This document shows positions 1 to 7,335 of a stretch of 14,015 nucleotides of DNA, one piece after another; position 1 is the first letter of the stretch; each line of letters begins with the position of its first letter. The stretch is from Bacillota bacterium (GTDB lineage Bacteria > Bacillota > Clostridia > Clostridiales > Clostridiaceae). Below the pieces are notes generated by a model. It worked only from the letters and a program-made list of their open reading frames with translations. It did no database searches and had not been told where the DNA came from. The stretch lies in assembly GCA_021779235.1 (NCBI GenBank), contig JAJYBA010000027.1:1-14015 (forward strand). The letters are read 5' to 3'. The position numbers and the translations under genes are program-made.

Positions 1-139
1 CTTCTGCTGAATGGTCATTTTCAATCATAGCTGCATATAAATACTTTCGTGCTAAATCATATTTTTTTGATTTTATTGCACCAATAGCTTGTTTTATGTT
101 ATGTTGAAAAGAACTTTCTTCATTACCACTTGTTAACAT
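1..139 (-). CDS. TPR-like protein, partial (N-terminal 46 residues)
   Basis: Seen: the frame starts at ATG 139-137, eight bases after GAGGTG, and stays open to the window edge, so the C-terminus is missing. The visible residues include KQAIGAIKSKKYDLARKYL and then AAMIENDHSAE. That is the helix-turn-helix rhythm of a tetratricopeptide repeat (small residue, then Y..A, then a second amphipathic helix ending near an acidic turn). It resembles the C-terminal part of the response regulator at 13203-13778 (KQLISENNLEKALDSLKVVL). No signal peptide is visible, so it is probably cytoplasmic and may act in protein-protein contacts. Its upstream region (140-440) carries a predicted KdpE operator array oriented toward this gene. 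Function is unknown; the TPR assignment rests on a short stretch. Confidence 0.6.
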   Translation of the reverse strand, partial: MLTSGNEESSFQHNIKQAIGAIKSKKYDLARKYLYAAMIENDHSAE

Positions 140-198
140 ATAATCACCTCAAGTTATCCTTTCGCTCTATCTTTGATACTTATATTTTATCAAAAGTA

Positions 199-258
199 CT
201 ATAAATATGGTGTTAGGAAAATATAAAGATAAATCGCGTCGTATAAAGATTATGTTAA
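199..258 (-). promoter_or_regulatory. Predicted KdpE operator array in the divergent region 140-440
   Basis: On the minus strand, half-sites start at 258 (TTAACAT), 247 (TTTATAC), 227 (TTTATAT), 216 (CTAACAC, weak) and 205 (TTTATAG), that is at steps of 11, 20, 11 and 11 bp. The same element with the same steps lies upstream of kdpFABC at 6512-6571. About 11-bp direct repeats are typical of OmpR/PhoB-family regulators, and E. coli KdpE recognises a T-rich site containing TTTATAC. The array reads in the direction of the leftward TPR gene and is followed by a -10-like TAAAAT (minus, 189-184). It could also act on the rightward KdpD N-terminal gene. The rest of the 301-bp gap holds only the promoter candidates noted here and at 342-370. 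The assignment to KdpE is inference. Confidence 0.5.
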
Positions 259-341
259 GATTTTATGATTTGACATTAATATTTTTTTAAAACTGTGATA
301 TTTCAATGCTTTCCGTATACTGTAAAATGTTAATGTGTAAT

Positions 342-370
342 TTTCAAAAAATATGAAATACTTGTATAAT
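342..370 (+). promoter_or_regulatory. Candidate promoter of the KdpD N-terminal gene
   Basis: TTTCAA at 342-347, a 17-bp spacer, and a consensus TATAAT at 365-370 give a sigma-A-like promoter with a leader of about 65 nt. An alternative -35-like TTGACA lies at 270-275, immediately after the predicted KdpE array, but it has only a poor -10 (TGTGAT at 294-299). If that second promoter is used, it would be the activator-dependent one. Confidence 0.4.
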
Positions 371-440
371 GAATATATGTTTAAAATTCATAACCTTTTA
401 CTTGAATAAATAAAATCTTACAAATAAAGGATTGATATAA

Positions 441-1598
441 ATGAGTAATAATTCTTTTAAACGAATTACACCAGAAGAGGCATTCAGAGCAGTAAAAAAA
501 GAAGCCCAAAAAGGGCATTTGAAAATATTTTTAGGCTATGCTCCCGGTGTTGGAAAAACGTATTCTATGCTTAATGAAGCTAATAGAATGCTCAGCAGAA
601 GACAAGATATTGTTATAGGCTATCTTGAAGGCCACGGAAGAATCGAGACTAATTCTCAAGTAGGCTCTCTTGAAATATTACCTAGAAAAAAAATAAACTA
701 CAATAATATGATTTTAGAAGAACTTGATGTAGATGAGGTGTTAAAGCGTAAACCTAAAATAGCACTTATAGACGAATTAGCACATACTAATGCGCCGGGC
801 TCTAAAAATAAAAAAAGATATGAAGATGTTTTAGAAATACTCGCACATGGAATAGATGTAGTTACTACCTTAAACATTCAACATTTAGAAAGTCTCAATG
901 ATGTTGTAAAACAAATAACAGGTGTGACAGTAAGAGAAACAATTCCTGATGTTATAGTTGAAAATGCTGATGAAGTCGTTGTTATTGATATTACTCCTTC
1001 AGCACTTCAATCTAGATTAAAAAGAGGTAATATCTATAAAAAAGAGAATGTTGCAAGAGCATTAAAAAACTTTTTCAGAGGTGGCAATTTAAATGCCTTA
1101 AGAGAAATAACTTTAAGGCAAATTGCTGAAGAAGTTGATAGTGATTTAGAAGCGTATATGAAAAAACATAATATTAGAGAAAACTGGCATACTGCCGAAA
1201 GGGTTATGGTTTGTGTAAGTGCTAATCCTTTTGGAAAAAAATTAATAAGAAGAGGCGCACGAATAGCAAAACGTTATAAATGCGAATGGATTGTAGCCAC
1301 AGTAAACTGTACTCATGCTTTAGCATCTACTCCTTCTCAAAAAGATTTAGATATCTTAGAAAGCCACTTTAAATTAGCTGAGCAACTTGGTGCTGATACT
1401 GTAACCTTATCTGGCAAAAGTGTTTCTAGAGAGCTAGTAAGATTCGCTTCACAAAAGCATATAACACAACTGATAATTGGTCATGCTAACCGCTCCTTTT
1501 GGCAAATGGCAATTAGAGGTTCTTCGGTGACAAAAGTTTTACGCCATGCTAAGGACATAGAAATACACGTAATTCCTGATATTGCATCTTTTGATTAA
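441..1598 (+). CDS. Stand-alone KdpD N-terminal domain protein (KdpD ATP-binding + USP domains, no kinase)
   Basis: Seen: 385 residues with the Osmosensitive K+ channel sensor (KdpD) domain at about 20-230, containing the Walker A motif GYAPGVGKT (32-40) and the conserved DELAHTNAPG (111-120). A universal-stress-protein-like domain follows at about 253-380, ending in an IIGHANRS...GSSV nucleotide-loop pattern. It lacks the membrane segments, histidine box and ATPase domain found in E. coli KdpD (894 aa); those are in the separate gene at 7304-8968. Start: ATG 441 preceded by AAAGG. Known of the family: the N-terminal domain of E. coli KdpD, made separately, influences KdpE-DNA complexes, and short N-terminal-only KdpD proteins occur in some cyanobacteria. 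Inference: it works in trans with the membrane kinase half as the cytoplasmic input module. In the USP domain, residues 260-288 do not match the c-di-AMP motif described for S. aureus KdpD. The gene converges on kdpC. Confidence 0.9.
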   Translation: MSNNSFKRITPEEAFRAVKKEAQKGHLKIFLGYAPGVGKTYSMLNEANRMLSRRQDIVIGYLEGHGRIETNSQVGSLEILPRKKINYNNMILEELDVDEVLKRKPKIALIDELAHTNAPGSKNKKRYEDVLEILAHGIDVVTTLNIQHLESLNDVVKQITGVTVRETIPDVIVENADEVVVIDITPSALQSRLKRGNIYKKENVARALKNFFRGGNLNALREITLRQIAEEVDSDLEAYMKKHNIRENWHTAERVMVCVSANPFGKKLIRRGARIAKRYKCEWIVATVNCTHALASTPSQKDLDILESHFKLAEQLGADTVTLSGKSVSRELVRFASQKHITQLIIGHANRSFWQMAIRGSSVTKVLRHAKDIEIHVIPDIASFD

Positions 1599-1608
1599 GT
1601 TAAGAATT

Positions 1609-1657
1609 AAAAATTGAAAGTGGAGAGCTAACTTATTTGTTAACTCTCCACTTTCAA
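1609..1657 (-). terminator. Long hairpin terminator between kdpC and the KdpD N-terminal gene
   Basis: Perfect 14-bp arms at 1614-1627 and 1644-1657, one C/A mismatch, then 4 more pairs (1629-1632 with 1639-1642) around a TTATTT loop. Read on the minus strand it is followed by TTTTTAATTCTT, so it should end the kdpFABC transcript just after the kdpC stop. Read on the plus strand it has no T-run, so it is a weaker stop for the convergent gene. Confidence 0.75.
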
Positions 1658-1664
1658 CTCTCTA

Positions 1665-2255
1665 CTAATGAAGCTTATTATTAACTTCAATATTAAGTTT
1701 CAGCACATTGACCCTTCTATTCCCAAACACACCAAGTTGTCTTTCCTCTGTATTATTCTTAACCATTTGTTCTAAATCACTTTTATTAATGCCTGTAGCT
1801 TTTGAAATAGCTGGTATTTGTATCTTTGCAGCTTCTGGACTTATATGTGGGTCAAGACCTGAACCTGAACTTGTTAAAAAATCCGCTGGAATATCTTCTT
1901 TTTTAACTTCAGGATTAGCCTTCAAAAATGCATCTAAATCCTTTTGTATTCTCTCTGTTAGCTCCTTATTAGAAGGTGCAAGATTTGCAGACCCAGAAGA
2001 TACTGAAATCTTATCCCCATCCTTGTACGTATTATAATCTACAGCTGAAATTCTTCCATGAAAATAACGAACATCTGTAAATTTTTGACCTAAAAGCTCT
2101 GAACCTACTTCTTTTCCATTCACAGTTATCATACTTCCATTAGCTTTATTATTAAAAAATAATTGACCTATCCCAGTCATTACAGTAGGAAATGCAAAAC
2201 CACATATAAACATCAACGTCAAACTAACTAATATTGACTTTTTTAATACTTTCAT
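1665..2255 (-). CDS. kdpC: Potassium-transporting ATPase subunit C
   Basis: KdpC is the small membrane-anchored subunit of the KdpFABC K+ pump; it stabilises the KdpA-KdpB complex and raises ATP affinity. The 196 residues match the usual length. There is one N-terminal membrane span (about 7-31), then an extracytoplasmic domain with the family blocks GSELLGQ (51-57), SGSANLAPSN (87-96) and SGSGLDPHISPEAA (130-143). The start ATG at 2255 follows a GAGGAGG ribosome binding site. It is the last gene of the operon, 36 bp after kdpB, and runs into the hairpin at 1609-1657. No defects seen. Confidence 0.97.
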   Translation of the reverse strand: MKVLKKSILVSLTLMFICGFAFPTVMTGIGQLFFNNKANGSMITVNGKEVGSELLGQKFTDVRYFHGRISAVDYNTYKDGDKISVSSGSANLAPSNKELTERIQKDLDAFLKANPEVKKEDIPADFLTSSGSGLDPHISPEAAKIQIPAISKATGINKSDLEQMVKNNTEERQLGVFGNRRVNVLKLNIEVNNKLH

Positions 2256-2291
2256 CGTTTCTTATCCTCCTCAATTATGTTACATAAGCAC

Positions 2292-4355
2292 TTATGCTAC
2301 ATTAAGCACTTTTAATAGTGGAAATATTATCATATCTATTATTTTGATTCCTACGAAGGGAACCACTATTCCACCTACGCCATAAATTAATATATTTCTT
2401 AAAAGAAGAGTTTGAGCACTTGATGGTTTATATTTTACTCCTCTCATAGCTATTGGAATTAATAGAGGTATTATTATTGCATTAAATATTAATGCTGATA
2501 ATATTGCACTTGAAGGCGTAGCAAGTTTCATTACATTTAATACATTCATTGTAGGAATAGCTATAGTAAATATTGCCGGTATTATAGCAAAGTATTTCGC
2601 AACATCATTTGCTATACTAAATGTAGTTAATGCTCCTCTTGTTATAAGTAACTGCTTACCTATTTCTACTACTTCGATTATCTTCGTAGGATCAGAATCT
2701 AAGTCTACCATATTAGCAGCTTCTTTTGCAGCCACTGTACCACTATTCATCGCAAGCCCAACATCTGCTTGAGCAAGTGCTGGAGCATCGTTAGTACCAT
2801 CACCAGTCATAGCAACAAGTTTTCCTTCTGCTTGCTCTCTTTTTATAACTTCAATTTTATCCTCTGGAGTACACTCTGCAATAAATTCATCTACCCCAGC
2901 CTCTTTTGCTATTGTAGCAGCAGTAAGTGGATTATCCCCTGTACACATAATAGTTTTTATACCCATTTGTCTTAGTCTTTCAAATCTTTCTACAAGTCCT
3001 GGTTTTACAGTATCCTTTAAATAAATAACTCCAAGTATTTCGCTATTTACACAAACCACTAGTGGTGTTCCCCCTGCCTTAGAAACTTTTGTTGTAACTT
3101 CTTCTAAATCCTTTGAAACCTTACCACCAAGTTCCTGTACCATTTTTATAATACTACTAATAGCCCCTTTTCTTACAATAGTTCCATCGCCTAAATTTAA
3201 TCCACTCATTTTAGTTTGAGCAGTAAACTCTATAAATTCCGCTTCTTCATAATCCTCTACATTTAAAGATACTCCAAGTTTACTCGCAAGCTCAACTACA
3301 GACCTGCCTTCAGGAGTTTCATCCTTTAACGAAGATATTACTGCATATTTCATTAATTTATTTTCATCACATCCAGATACAGGAGTAAATTCAGCTGCAA
3401 GTCTATTCCCGTAAGTTATTGTACCAGTCTTATCTAAAATCATGGTATCTACATCTCCACAAGCTTCAACTGCTTTACCTGACATAGCAATTACATTAAA
3501 TCTTGTAACTCTATCCATACCCGCAATTCCTATAGCTGATAATAAACCACCTATTGTAGTTGGTATTAAGCATACAAGCAATGCTATCAATGTGGACGTA
3601 GCAATCTTAGCACCTGCGTAAGCGCCTAATGGATGTAGAGTAACAACAACCATTAGGAAAATCATTGTTAAAACTGTTAATAAAATGTTTAATGCCATCT
3701 CATTAGGAGTTTTTTGTCTTGAAGCTCCTTCAACTAAGCTTATCATTTTATCAAGAAAGGACTCCCCTGGACTAGCTGTAATTTCAATTTTAAGCCAATC
3801 ACTTACAACCTTAGTTCCTCCAGTAACGGAGCTAAAATCTCCACCGGACTCTTTCATAACAGGAGCTGACTCTCCTGTTATAGCAGATTCATCTACCGCT
3901 GCCAGTCCCGCAATAATTTCACCATCATTTGGTATGATATCTCCAGTTTCAACAAGAACTATATCTCCTTTTTTAAGCTCTGACGCACTAATAATTGTTG
4001 TATTCCCACCTTTATCCAAAAGTTTAGCCGTTGTATCTTTTTTCGTTTTCTTCAAACTTTCTGCTTGAGCTTTACCTCTTCCCTCCGCCACTGCTTCTGC
4101 AAAGTTAGCAAATAAAACTGTAATGAAAAGAATAAAAGCAACTAATCCATTATATCCCCTTAAATTTGTACCTGTATCACCAAAAGCCGTAGGAACAAAA
4201 GTAAGAAATAAAGTTATAAGAAATCCTATTTCAACAATAAACATAACAGGATTTTTTATCATTAATTTAGGGTTTAACTTTTTAAAAGAATCTTTAACTG
4301 CATCATTAAAAATCTTTTTAGTTATTAACTTCTTTTTACCATCTTGATTACTCAT
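2292..4355 (-). CDS. kdpB: Potassium-transporting ATPase ATP-binding subunit B
   Basis: KdpB is the P-type ATPase subunit that hydrolyses ATP to power K+ uptake through KdpA. The 687 residues are full length. The phosphorylation site is D308 in DKTGTIT (308-314). The actuator motif TGES lies at 160-163; its serine corresponds to the inhibitory phosphorylation site known from E. coli KdpB. The P-domain hinge is TGDGTND at 517-523, and the membrane-pore proline motif is IPTTIGG at 264-270. Membrane spans lie near 38-55, 68-86, 222-240, 250-275 and in the C-terminal 100 residues. The start ATG at 4355 follows AAGGAG. It lies 37 bp after kdpA and 36 bp before kdpC, so co-transcription is expected. 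All catalytic residues are present. Confidence 0.98.
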   Translation of the reverse strand: MSNQDGKKKLITKKIFNDAVKDSFKKLNPKLMIKNPVMFIVEIGFLITLFLTFVPTAFGDTGTNLRGYNGLVAFILFITVLFANFAEAVAEGRGKAQAESLKKTKKDTTAKLLDKGGNTTIISASELKKGDIVLVETGDIIPNDGEIIAGLAAVDESAITGESAPVMKESGGDFSSVTGGTKVVSDWLKIEITASPGESFLDKMISLVEGASRQKTPNEMALNILLTVLTMIFLMVVVTLHPLGAYAGAKIATSTLIALLVCLIPTTIGGLLSAIGIAGMDRVTRFNVIAMSGKAVEACGDVDTMILDKTGTITYGNRLAAEFTPVSGCDENKLMKYAVISSLKDETPEGRSVVELASKLGVSLNVEDYEEAEFIEFTAQTKMSGLNLGDGTIVRKGAISSIIKMVQELGGKVSKDLEEVTTKVSKAGGTPLVVCVNSEILGVIYLKDTVKPGLVERFERLRQMGIKTIMCTGDNPLTAATIAKEAGVDEFIAECTPEDKIEVIKREQAEGKLVAMTGDGTNDAPALAQADVGLAMNSGTVAAKEAANMVDLDSDPTKIIEVVEIGKQLLITRGALTTFSIANDVAKYFAIIPAIFTIAIPTMNVLNVMKLATPSSAILSALIFNAIIIPLLIPIAMRGVKYKPSSAQTLLLRNILIYGVGGIVVPFVGIKIIDMIIFPLLKVLNVA

Positions 4356-4392
4356 ATATATTACTCCTTATACTCTTCTTTATTTTATTGCC

Positions 4393-6069
4393 TTAATGAA
4401 ACATTAAGTGTTCAGCTACCGGTCCTAGTACTACAGCTGGTAAGAATGTTAACGCTCCAATTATCAAAACTATACATACTAATATTATAGTAAACATAGT
4501 GTTATCTGTCTTAAATGTAGAATTTGATTCTGGTACAAGCTTCTTAGATGCTAAAGAACCAGCTACAGCTAAAAGAATAACCATGGCGAAATATCTCCCT
4601 GCATACATAACGAGCCCTGTACTTACATTCCAAAACATAGTGTTATCTGCGAGTCCTTCAAACCCTGAACCGTTATTAGCCGCAGAAGAAGTAAATTGAT
4701 AAAGCACTTGAGTTAGCCCATGAAAGCCTGGATTAGTTATCCCTGCAAGGCCTTGCTTAGTCAGTAGCGCTATACTTGAAGGTACAAGAATTATAAAAGG
4801 ATGTATTAATATTGCCAAAGATATTAATTTAATTTCCTTTGCCTCAATTTTTTTACCTAAAAATTCTGGAGTTCTTCCAACCATTAGTCCACATAAAAAT
4901 ACTGTTAGTACTGCGTACATTATCATATTCATAAAACCTACGCCTTTACCTCCGAACACCACATTAAGCATCATATTCCACAGAGGAACCATACCGCCAA
5001 GAGGTGTTAATGAGTCATGCATATTATTTACAGTACCTGTGGTAAAGGCTGTCGTAATTGTTGTAAATAGAGTTGAACCGGAAAGTCCAAACCTTATTTC
5101 TTTTCCCTCCATATTTCCCATAGCTTGACTTATATTAAGCTTAGCAATTGCAGGATTTCCAGCTTTTTCAGCATTAAAGCAAACCGTTAAAGATATTACA
5201 AGCAATATAGACATTGCTGCAAATATAGCCCATCCTTGCTTTTTATTCTTCACCATTAAACCAAAGCAATAAACTATCGCTCCAGGTATCAACATCATAG
5301 ATAGCATTTCTATTAAATTTGTAAGCGGAGTAGGGTTTTCAAATGGGTGTGATGAGTTTGCTCCGAAGAAACCACCACCATTAGTACCTATATGTTTAAT
5401 GGCTTCTAAAGAAGCTACAGGTCCAAGTGCAATAACTTGTTTAGTCCCTTCTATAGTAGTTACAACTTTATTTGGTGAAAAAGTCTGTGGAACTCCTTGC
5501 GCCATTAAAAATATTGTTACTATTATTGAAAACGGAAGTAACACCCTTGTAATAACTCTTACTAAATCAACAAAGAAATTACCTAACATTTTAGTTTTTC
5601 CAGTAATACCTCTTATAAAAGCAGCTGCAACAGCAAATCCTGATGCTGCAGAAGTAAACATAAAAAATGTTATAACTATCATTTGACTTAAGTATGATAA
5701 TCCCCATTCCCCACTATAGTCTTGAAGATTTGTATTAGTAATAAAACTAATAATAGTATTAAAATTTAGTGAAGCCTCCATAGGTTTGATACCATTAGGA
5801 TTTAAGAAATGAACTCCTTGAATCCTAAGCACTATATAAGCCGTCAAAGCCATAACCATATTTGACACTATGAAAGCAATCGAATATTGCTTCCAAGTCA
5901 TCTCTTCTTTTGTTATTCCTGTAACCTTATATATTAAGTTATCTACCTTATCCATAACAGGATCTACAAAAGACTTCTTATTATTTATAACTTTATACAT
6001 ATATTTTCCAGTTGGGATGACAAGTAATACAAAAATTATGAGCGTTAATGCAATTTGAAAAATGTCCAT
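4393..6069 (-). CDS. kdpA: Potassium-transporting ATPase K+-binding subunit A
   Basis: KdpA is the K+-selective channel-like subunit of KdpFABC, related to the TrkH/KtrB superfamily. The 558 residues carry about ten hydrophobic spans. The four selectivity-filter loops are recognisable: TNTNLQDYSGE (111-121), GTNGGGFFGANSSHPFENP (228-246), TTGTVNNMHDSLTPLGG (343-359) and TSSAANNGSGFEGL (460-473). The second loop carries the family-defining GGGFF.ANSSHPFENPT block. The start ATG at 6069 follows GGAGG by 10 bp and lies 26 bp after kdpF. Intact and full length. Confidence 0.98.
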   Translation of the reverse strand: MDIFQIALTLIIFVLLVIPTGKYMYKVINNKKSFVDPVMDKVDNLIYKVTGITKEEMTWKQYSIAFIVSNMVMALTAYIVLRIQGVHFLNPNGIKPMEASLNFNTIISFITNTNLQDYSGEWGLSYLSQMIVITFFMFTSAASGFAVAAAFIRGITGKTKMLGNFFVDLVRVITRVLLPFSIIVTIFLMAQGVPQTFSPNKVVTTIEGTKQVIALGPVASLEAIKHIGTNGGGFFGANSSHPFENPTPLTNLIEMLSMMLIPGAIVYCFGLMVKNKKQGWAIFAAMSILLVISLTVCFNAEKAGNPAIAKLNISQAMGNMEGKEIRFGLSGSTLFTTITTAFTTGTVNNMHDSLTPLGGMVPLWNMMLNVVFGGKGVGFMNMIMYAVLTVFLCGLMVGRTPEFLGKKIEAKEIKLISLAILIHPFIILVPSSIALLTKQGLAGITNPGFHGLTQVLYQFTSSAANNGSGFEGLADNTMFWNVSTGLVMYAGRYFAMVILLAVAGSLASKKLVPESNSTFKTDNTMFTIILVCIVLIIGALTFLPAVVLGPVAEHLMFH

Positions 6070-6095
6070 AAATAACTTTCCTCCATCTATTCTCT

Positions 6096-6173
6096 TTAAA
6101 ATTTTTCGGGATTAAACAATGCATAGCCTAAATACAAAAATAATAATATCGCGATTACAATTAAAAATTTCAT
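6096..6173 (-). CDS. kdpF: KdpF small membrane subunit (25 aa)
   Basis: Seen: ATG 6173-6171, 5 bp after GGAGG, and 25 codons to TAA at 6098-6096. It is one hydrophobic span ending in LGYALFNPEKF, which matches the C-terminal pattern of E. coli KdpF (YLVYALINAEAF). Known: KdpF is a single-span peptide that binds KdpA and stabilises the Kdp complex. Its position directly before kdpA is the canonical one. Confidence 0.9.
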   Translation of the reverse strand: MKFLIVIAILLFLYLGYALFNPEKF

Positions 6174-6216
6174 AGCATCCTCCATTTAATTATAACTTTA
6201 AGTAATATGTTGATTT

Positions 6217-6309
6217 TTATTTATTTATTTGTGCTTCACACCAATTAATAAACGGTAATAGCACTAAATAACAAAGCGCTATTACTGCTATGAATATTAC
6301 ATCCATCAT
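6217..6309 (-). CDS. 30-aa hydrophobic peptide at the head of the kdp operon
   Basis: Seen: ATGATG at 6309-6304, 30 codons, TAA at 6219-6217. One membrane span (FIAVIALCYLVLLPFI) is followed by a polar tail, NWCEAQINK. AAGGAG precedes it by 13 bp to the first ATG, which is rather long; a stop codon in frame just upstream rules out an earlier start. KdpF follows 43 bp later. Two small hydrophobic ORFs (orfZ, orfY) were reported before kdpA in the published Clostridium acetobutylicum kdp region, so this peptide probably has relatives there. It is not KdpF itself, which is the next gene. Role unknown; an extra KdpABC accessory peptide is the obvious guess. Confidence 0.7.
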   Translation of the reverse strand: MMDVIFIAVIALCYLVLLPFINWCEAQINK

Positions 6310-6425
6310 AAATTTACGTCATCTCCTTCAAATTAAAAATTCTTAATTATTTACATATTTTACATAAATAATTAATATTTTGCGGTATGTTCATTAGAAT
6401 ATAGTTTATTGTTTTTTAGTTTGTG

Positions 6426-6453
6426 TCTATAGCTTAAAGTTATACTGTTTCAA
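6426..6453 (-). promoter_or_regulatory. Candidate promoter of the kdpFABC operon
   Basis: On the minus strand, TTGAAA (6453-6448), a 16-bp spacer and TATAGA (6431-6426) give a leader of about 110 nt before the 30-aa peptide. It lies about 60 bp downstream of the predicted KdpE array. A less canonical -10 directly after the array (TAAGGT at 6500-6495) would place KdpE closer to RNA polymerase and is a real alternative. No riboswitch-like structure was recognised in the 6310-6633 gap. Confidence 0.35.
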
Positions 6454-6511
6454 TTGGACATATTACTTTACCAATATACATATTGTGACTAATCACCTTA
6501 TGCATTCATTC

Positions 6512-6571
6512 TAACAAAGATAAAATAAAGATAGTATAAAGAGGATAATCTCTGTATAAATTTTATGTTAA
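6512..6571 (-). promoter_or_regulatory. Predicted KdpE operator array upstream of kdpFABC
   Basis: Minus-strand half-sites start at 6571 (TTAACAT), 6560 (TTTATAC), 6540 (TTTATAC), 6529 (TTTATTT) and 6518 (TTTGTTA), at steps of 11, 20, 11 and 11 bp. The core TCTTAACATAA..TTTATAC is shared with the element at 199-258, including the spacing. TTTATAC occurs in the known E. coli KdpE site, and ~11-bp tandem half-sites suit a dimeric OmpR-family regulator. The regulator gene kdpE lies just upstream. The identity of the binding protein is inferred. Confidence 0.6.
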
Positions 6572-6593
6572 GACAAATATATCTTATTTTTTT

Positions 6594-6627
6594 ATAAAAA
6601 AAAGATGAAGCCAAAAACTTCATCTTT
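6594..6627 (-). terminator. Rho-independent terminator after kdpE
   Basis: Perfect 10-bp inverted repeat AAAGATGAAG (6601-6610) / CTTCATCTTT (6618-6627) with a 7-nt loop. On the minus strand it is followed by an unbroken run of eight T. It starts seven bases after the kdpE stop and separates kdpDE from the kdpFABC transcript. Confidence 0.88.
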
Positions 6628-6633
6628 GAAAGA

Positions 6634-7335
6634 TTATTCATCTACTAACCGATATCCTACTCCAACCTCCGTTATGATATACTCCGGATCAGCAGGGTTC
6701 TTTTCTATTTTTCTTCTTATATTAGCCATAAACACCCTAAGCGACTGTGTATCACTCTCAAAATAACTACCCCAAATTTCATCAATTATATATTTATGAG
6801 TTAACACACGTCCTGCATATTTTGACATTAACTGAATTAATTTGTACTCCATTGGTGTTAAATGTATTTCTTCATCTAAAATCGTAACTCTGCGTTTTTC
6901 AAAATCTATCTTTAAATCCTTAACCTTAAATTCTAATTGCACATTGTTTTGTGCATTATTAACTTGATTAAATTGTCTAAACGCCACCCTAATTCGAGCC
7001 AAAAGCTCTGCTACACTAAACGGCTTTGTCAGGTAATCATCTGCACCTTTATCTAAGGCTTCAACTTTTTCCCTTTCATGTCCGCGAGCTGAAACAACTA
7101 TAATCTTGGCTTTTGTAGACTCCCTTACTTTCTCAATAACATTAAGTCCATCAATATCAGGTAATCCTAAGTCTAAAATTATTATATCTGGATTATGAGA
7201 AAAAATAAGTGCTATAGCCTCATTTCCAAATTCAGTTTCAATGCACTTATATCCCTGTGCTTCAAGCGAAACTTGCATAAATTTTCTAATGGGCTTATCA
7301 TCTTCAACTATTAAAACTAAAGACTTCATATCCAT
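6634..7335 (-). CDS. kdpE: KdpE response regulator (OmpR/PhoB family)
   Basis: DNA-binding partner of KdpD that activates the kdp transport operon under K+ limitation. With the start at ATG 7335 it has 233 residues, normal for the family. This start is chosen because GGAG lies 8 bp upstream; the open frame continues to 7419, but the extra 28 residues lie inside kdpD and have no ribosome binding site. Receiver domain: acidic pair D12/D13, phospho-acceptor D55 (LDLGLP), S82 and K104 (KPF). Winged-helix domain at about 135-232, ending ITEVGVGYRL. It overlaps kdpD by 32 bp, which implies coupled translation. The terminator lies directly downstream. Confidence 0.95.
   Translation of the reverse strand: MDMKSLVLIVEDDKPIRKFMQVSLEAQGYKCIETEFGNEAIALIFSHNPDIIILDLGLPDIDGLNVIEKVRESTKAKIIVVSARGHEREKVEALDKGADDYLTKPFSVAELLARIRVAFRQFNQVNNAQNNVQLEFKVKDLKIDFEKRRVTILDEEIHLTPMEYKLIQLMSKYAGRVLTHKYIIDEIWGSYFESDTQSLRVFMANIRRKIEKNPADPEYIITEVGVGYRLVDE

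Noticed and set aside
441..1598. Naming this gene kdpX after the C. acetobutylicum kdp gene
   Set aside because: The published kdpX was described as not resembling E. coli kdp genes, while this protein clearly matches the KdpD N-terminus, so the name would mislead.
1599..1664. Remnant of an insertion sequence or mobile element
   Set aside because: There is an inverted repeat but no transposase fragment and no target-site duplication; a terminator explains it.
1708..2037. Plus-strand open frame opposite kdpC, and similar ones opposite kdpA, kdpB, kdpD and trkH
   Set aside because: All are complementary to well-identified genes, with no start signals or recognisable motifs.
6310..6593. c-di-AMP (ydaO-type) or other riboswitch before kdp or trk
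   Set aside because: K+ transporter genes in Firmicutes often carry one, but I found none of the expected G-rich conserved segments in 6310-6593 or 12603-12790. A covariance-model search would settle it.
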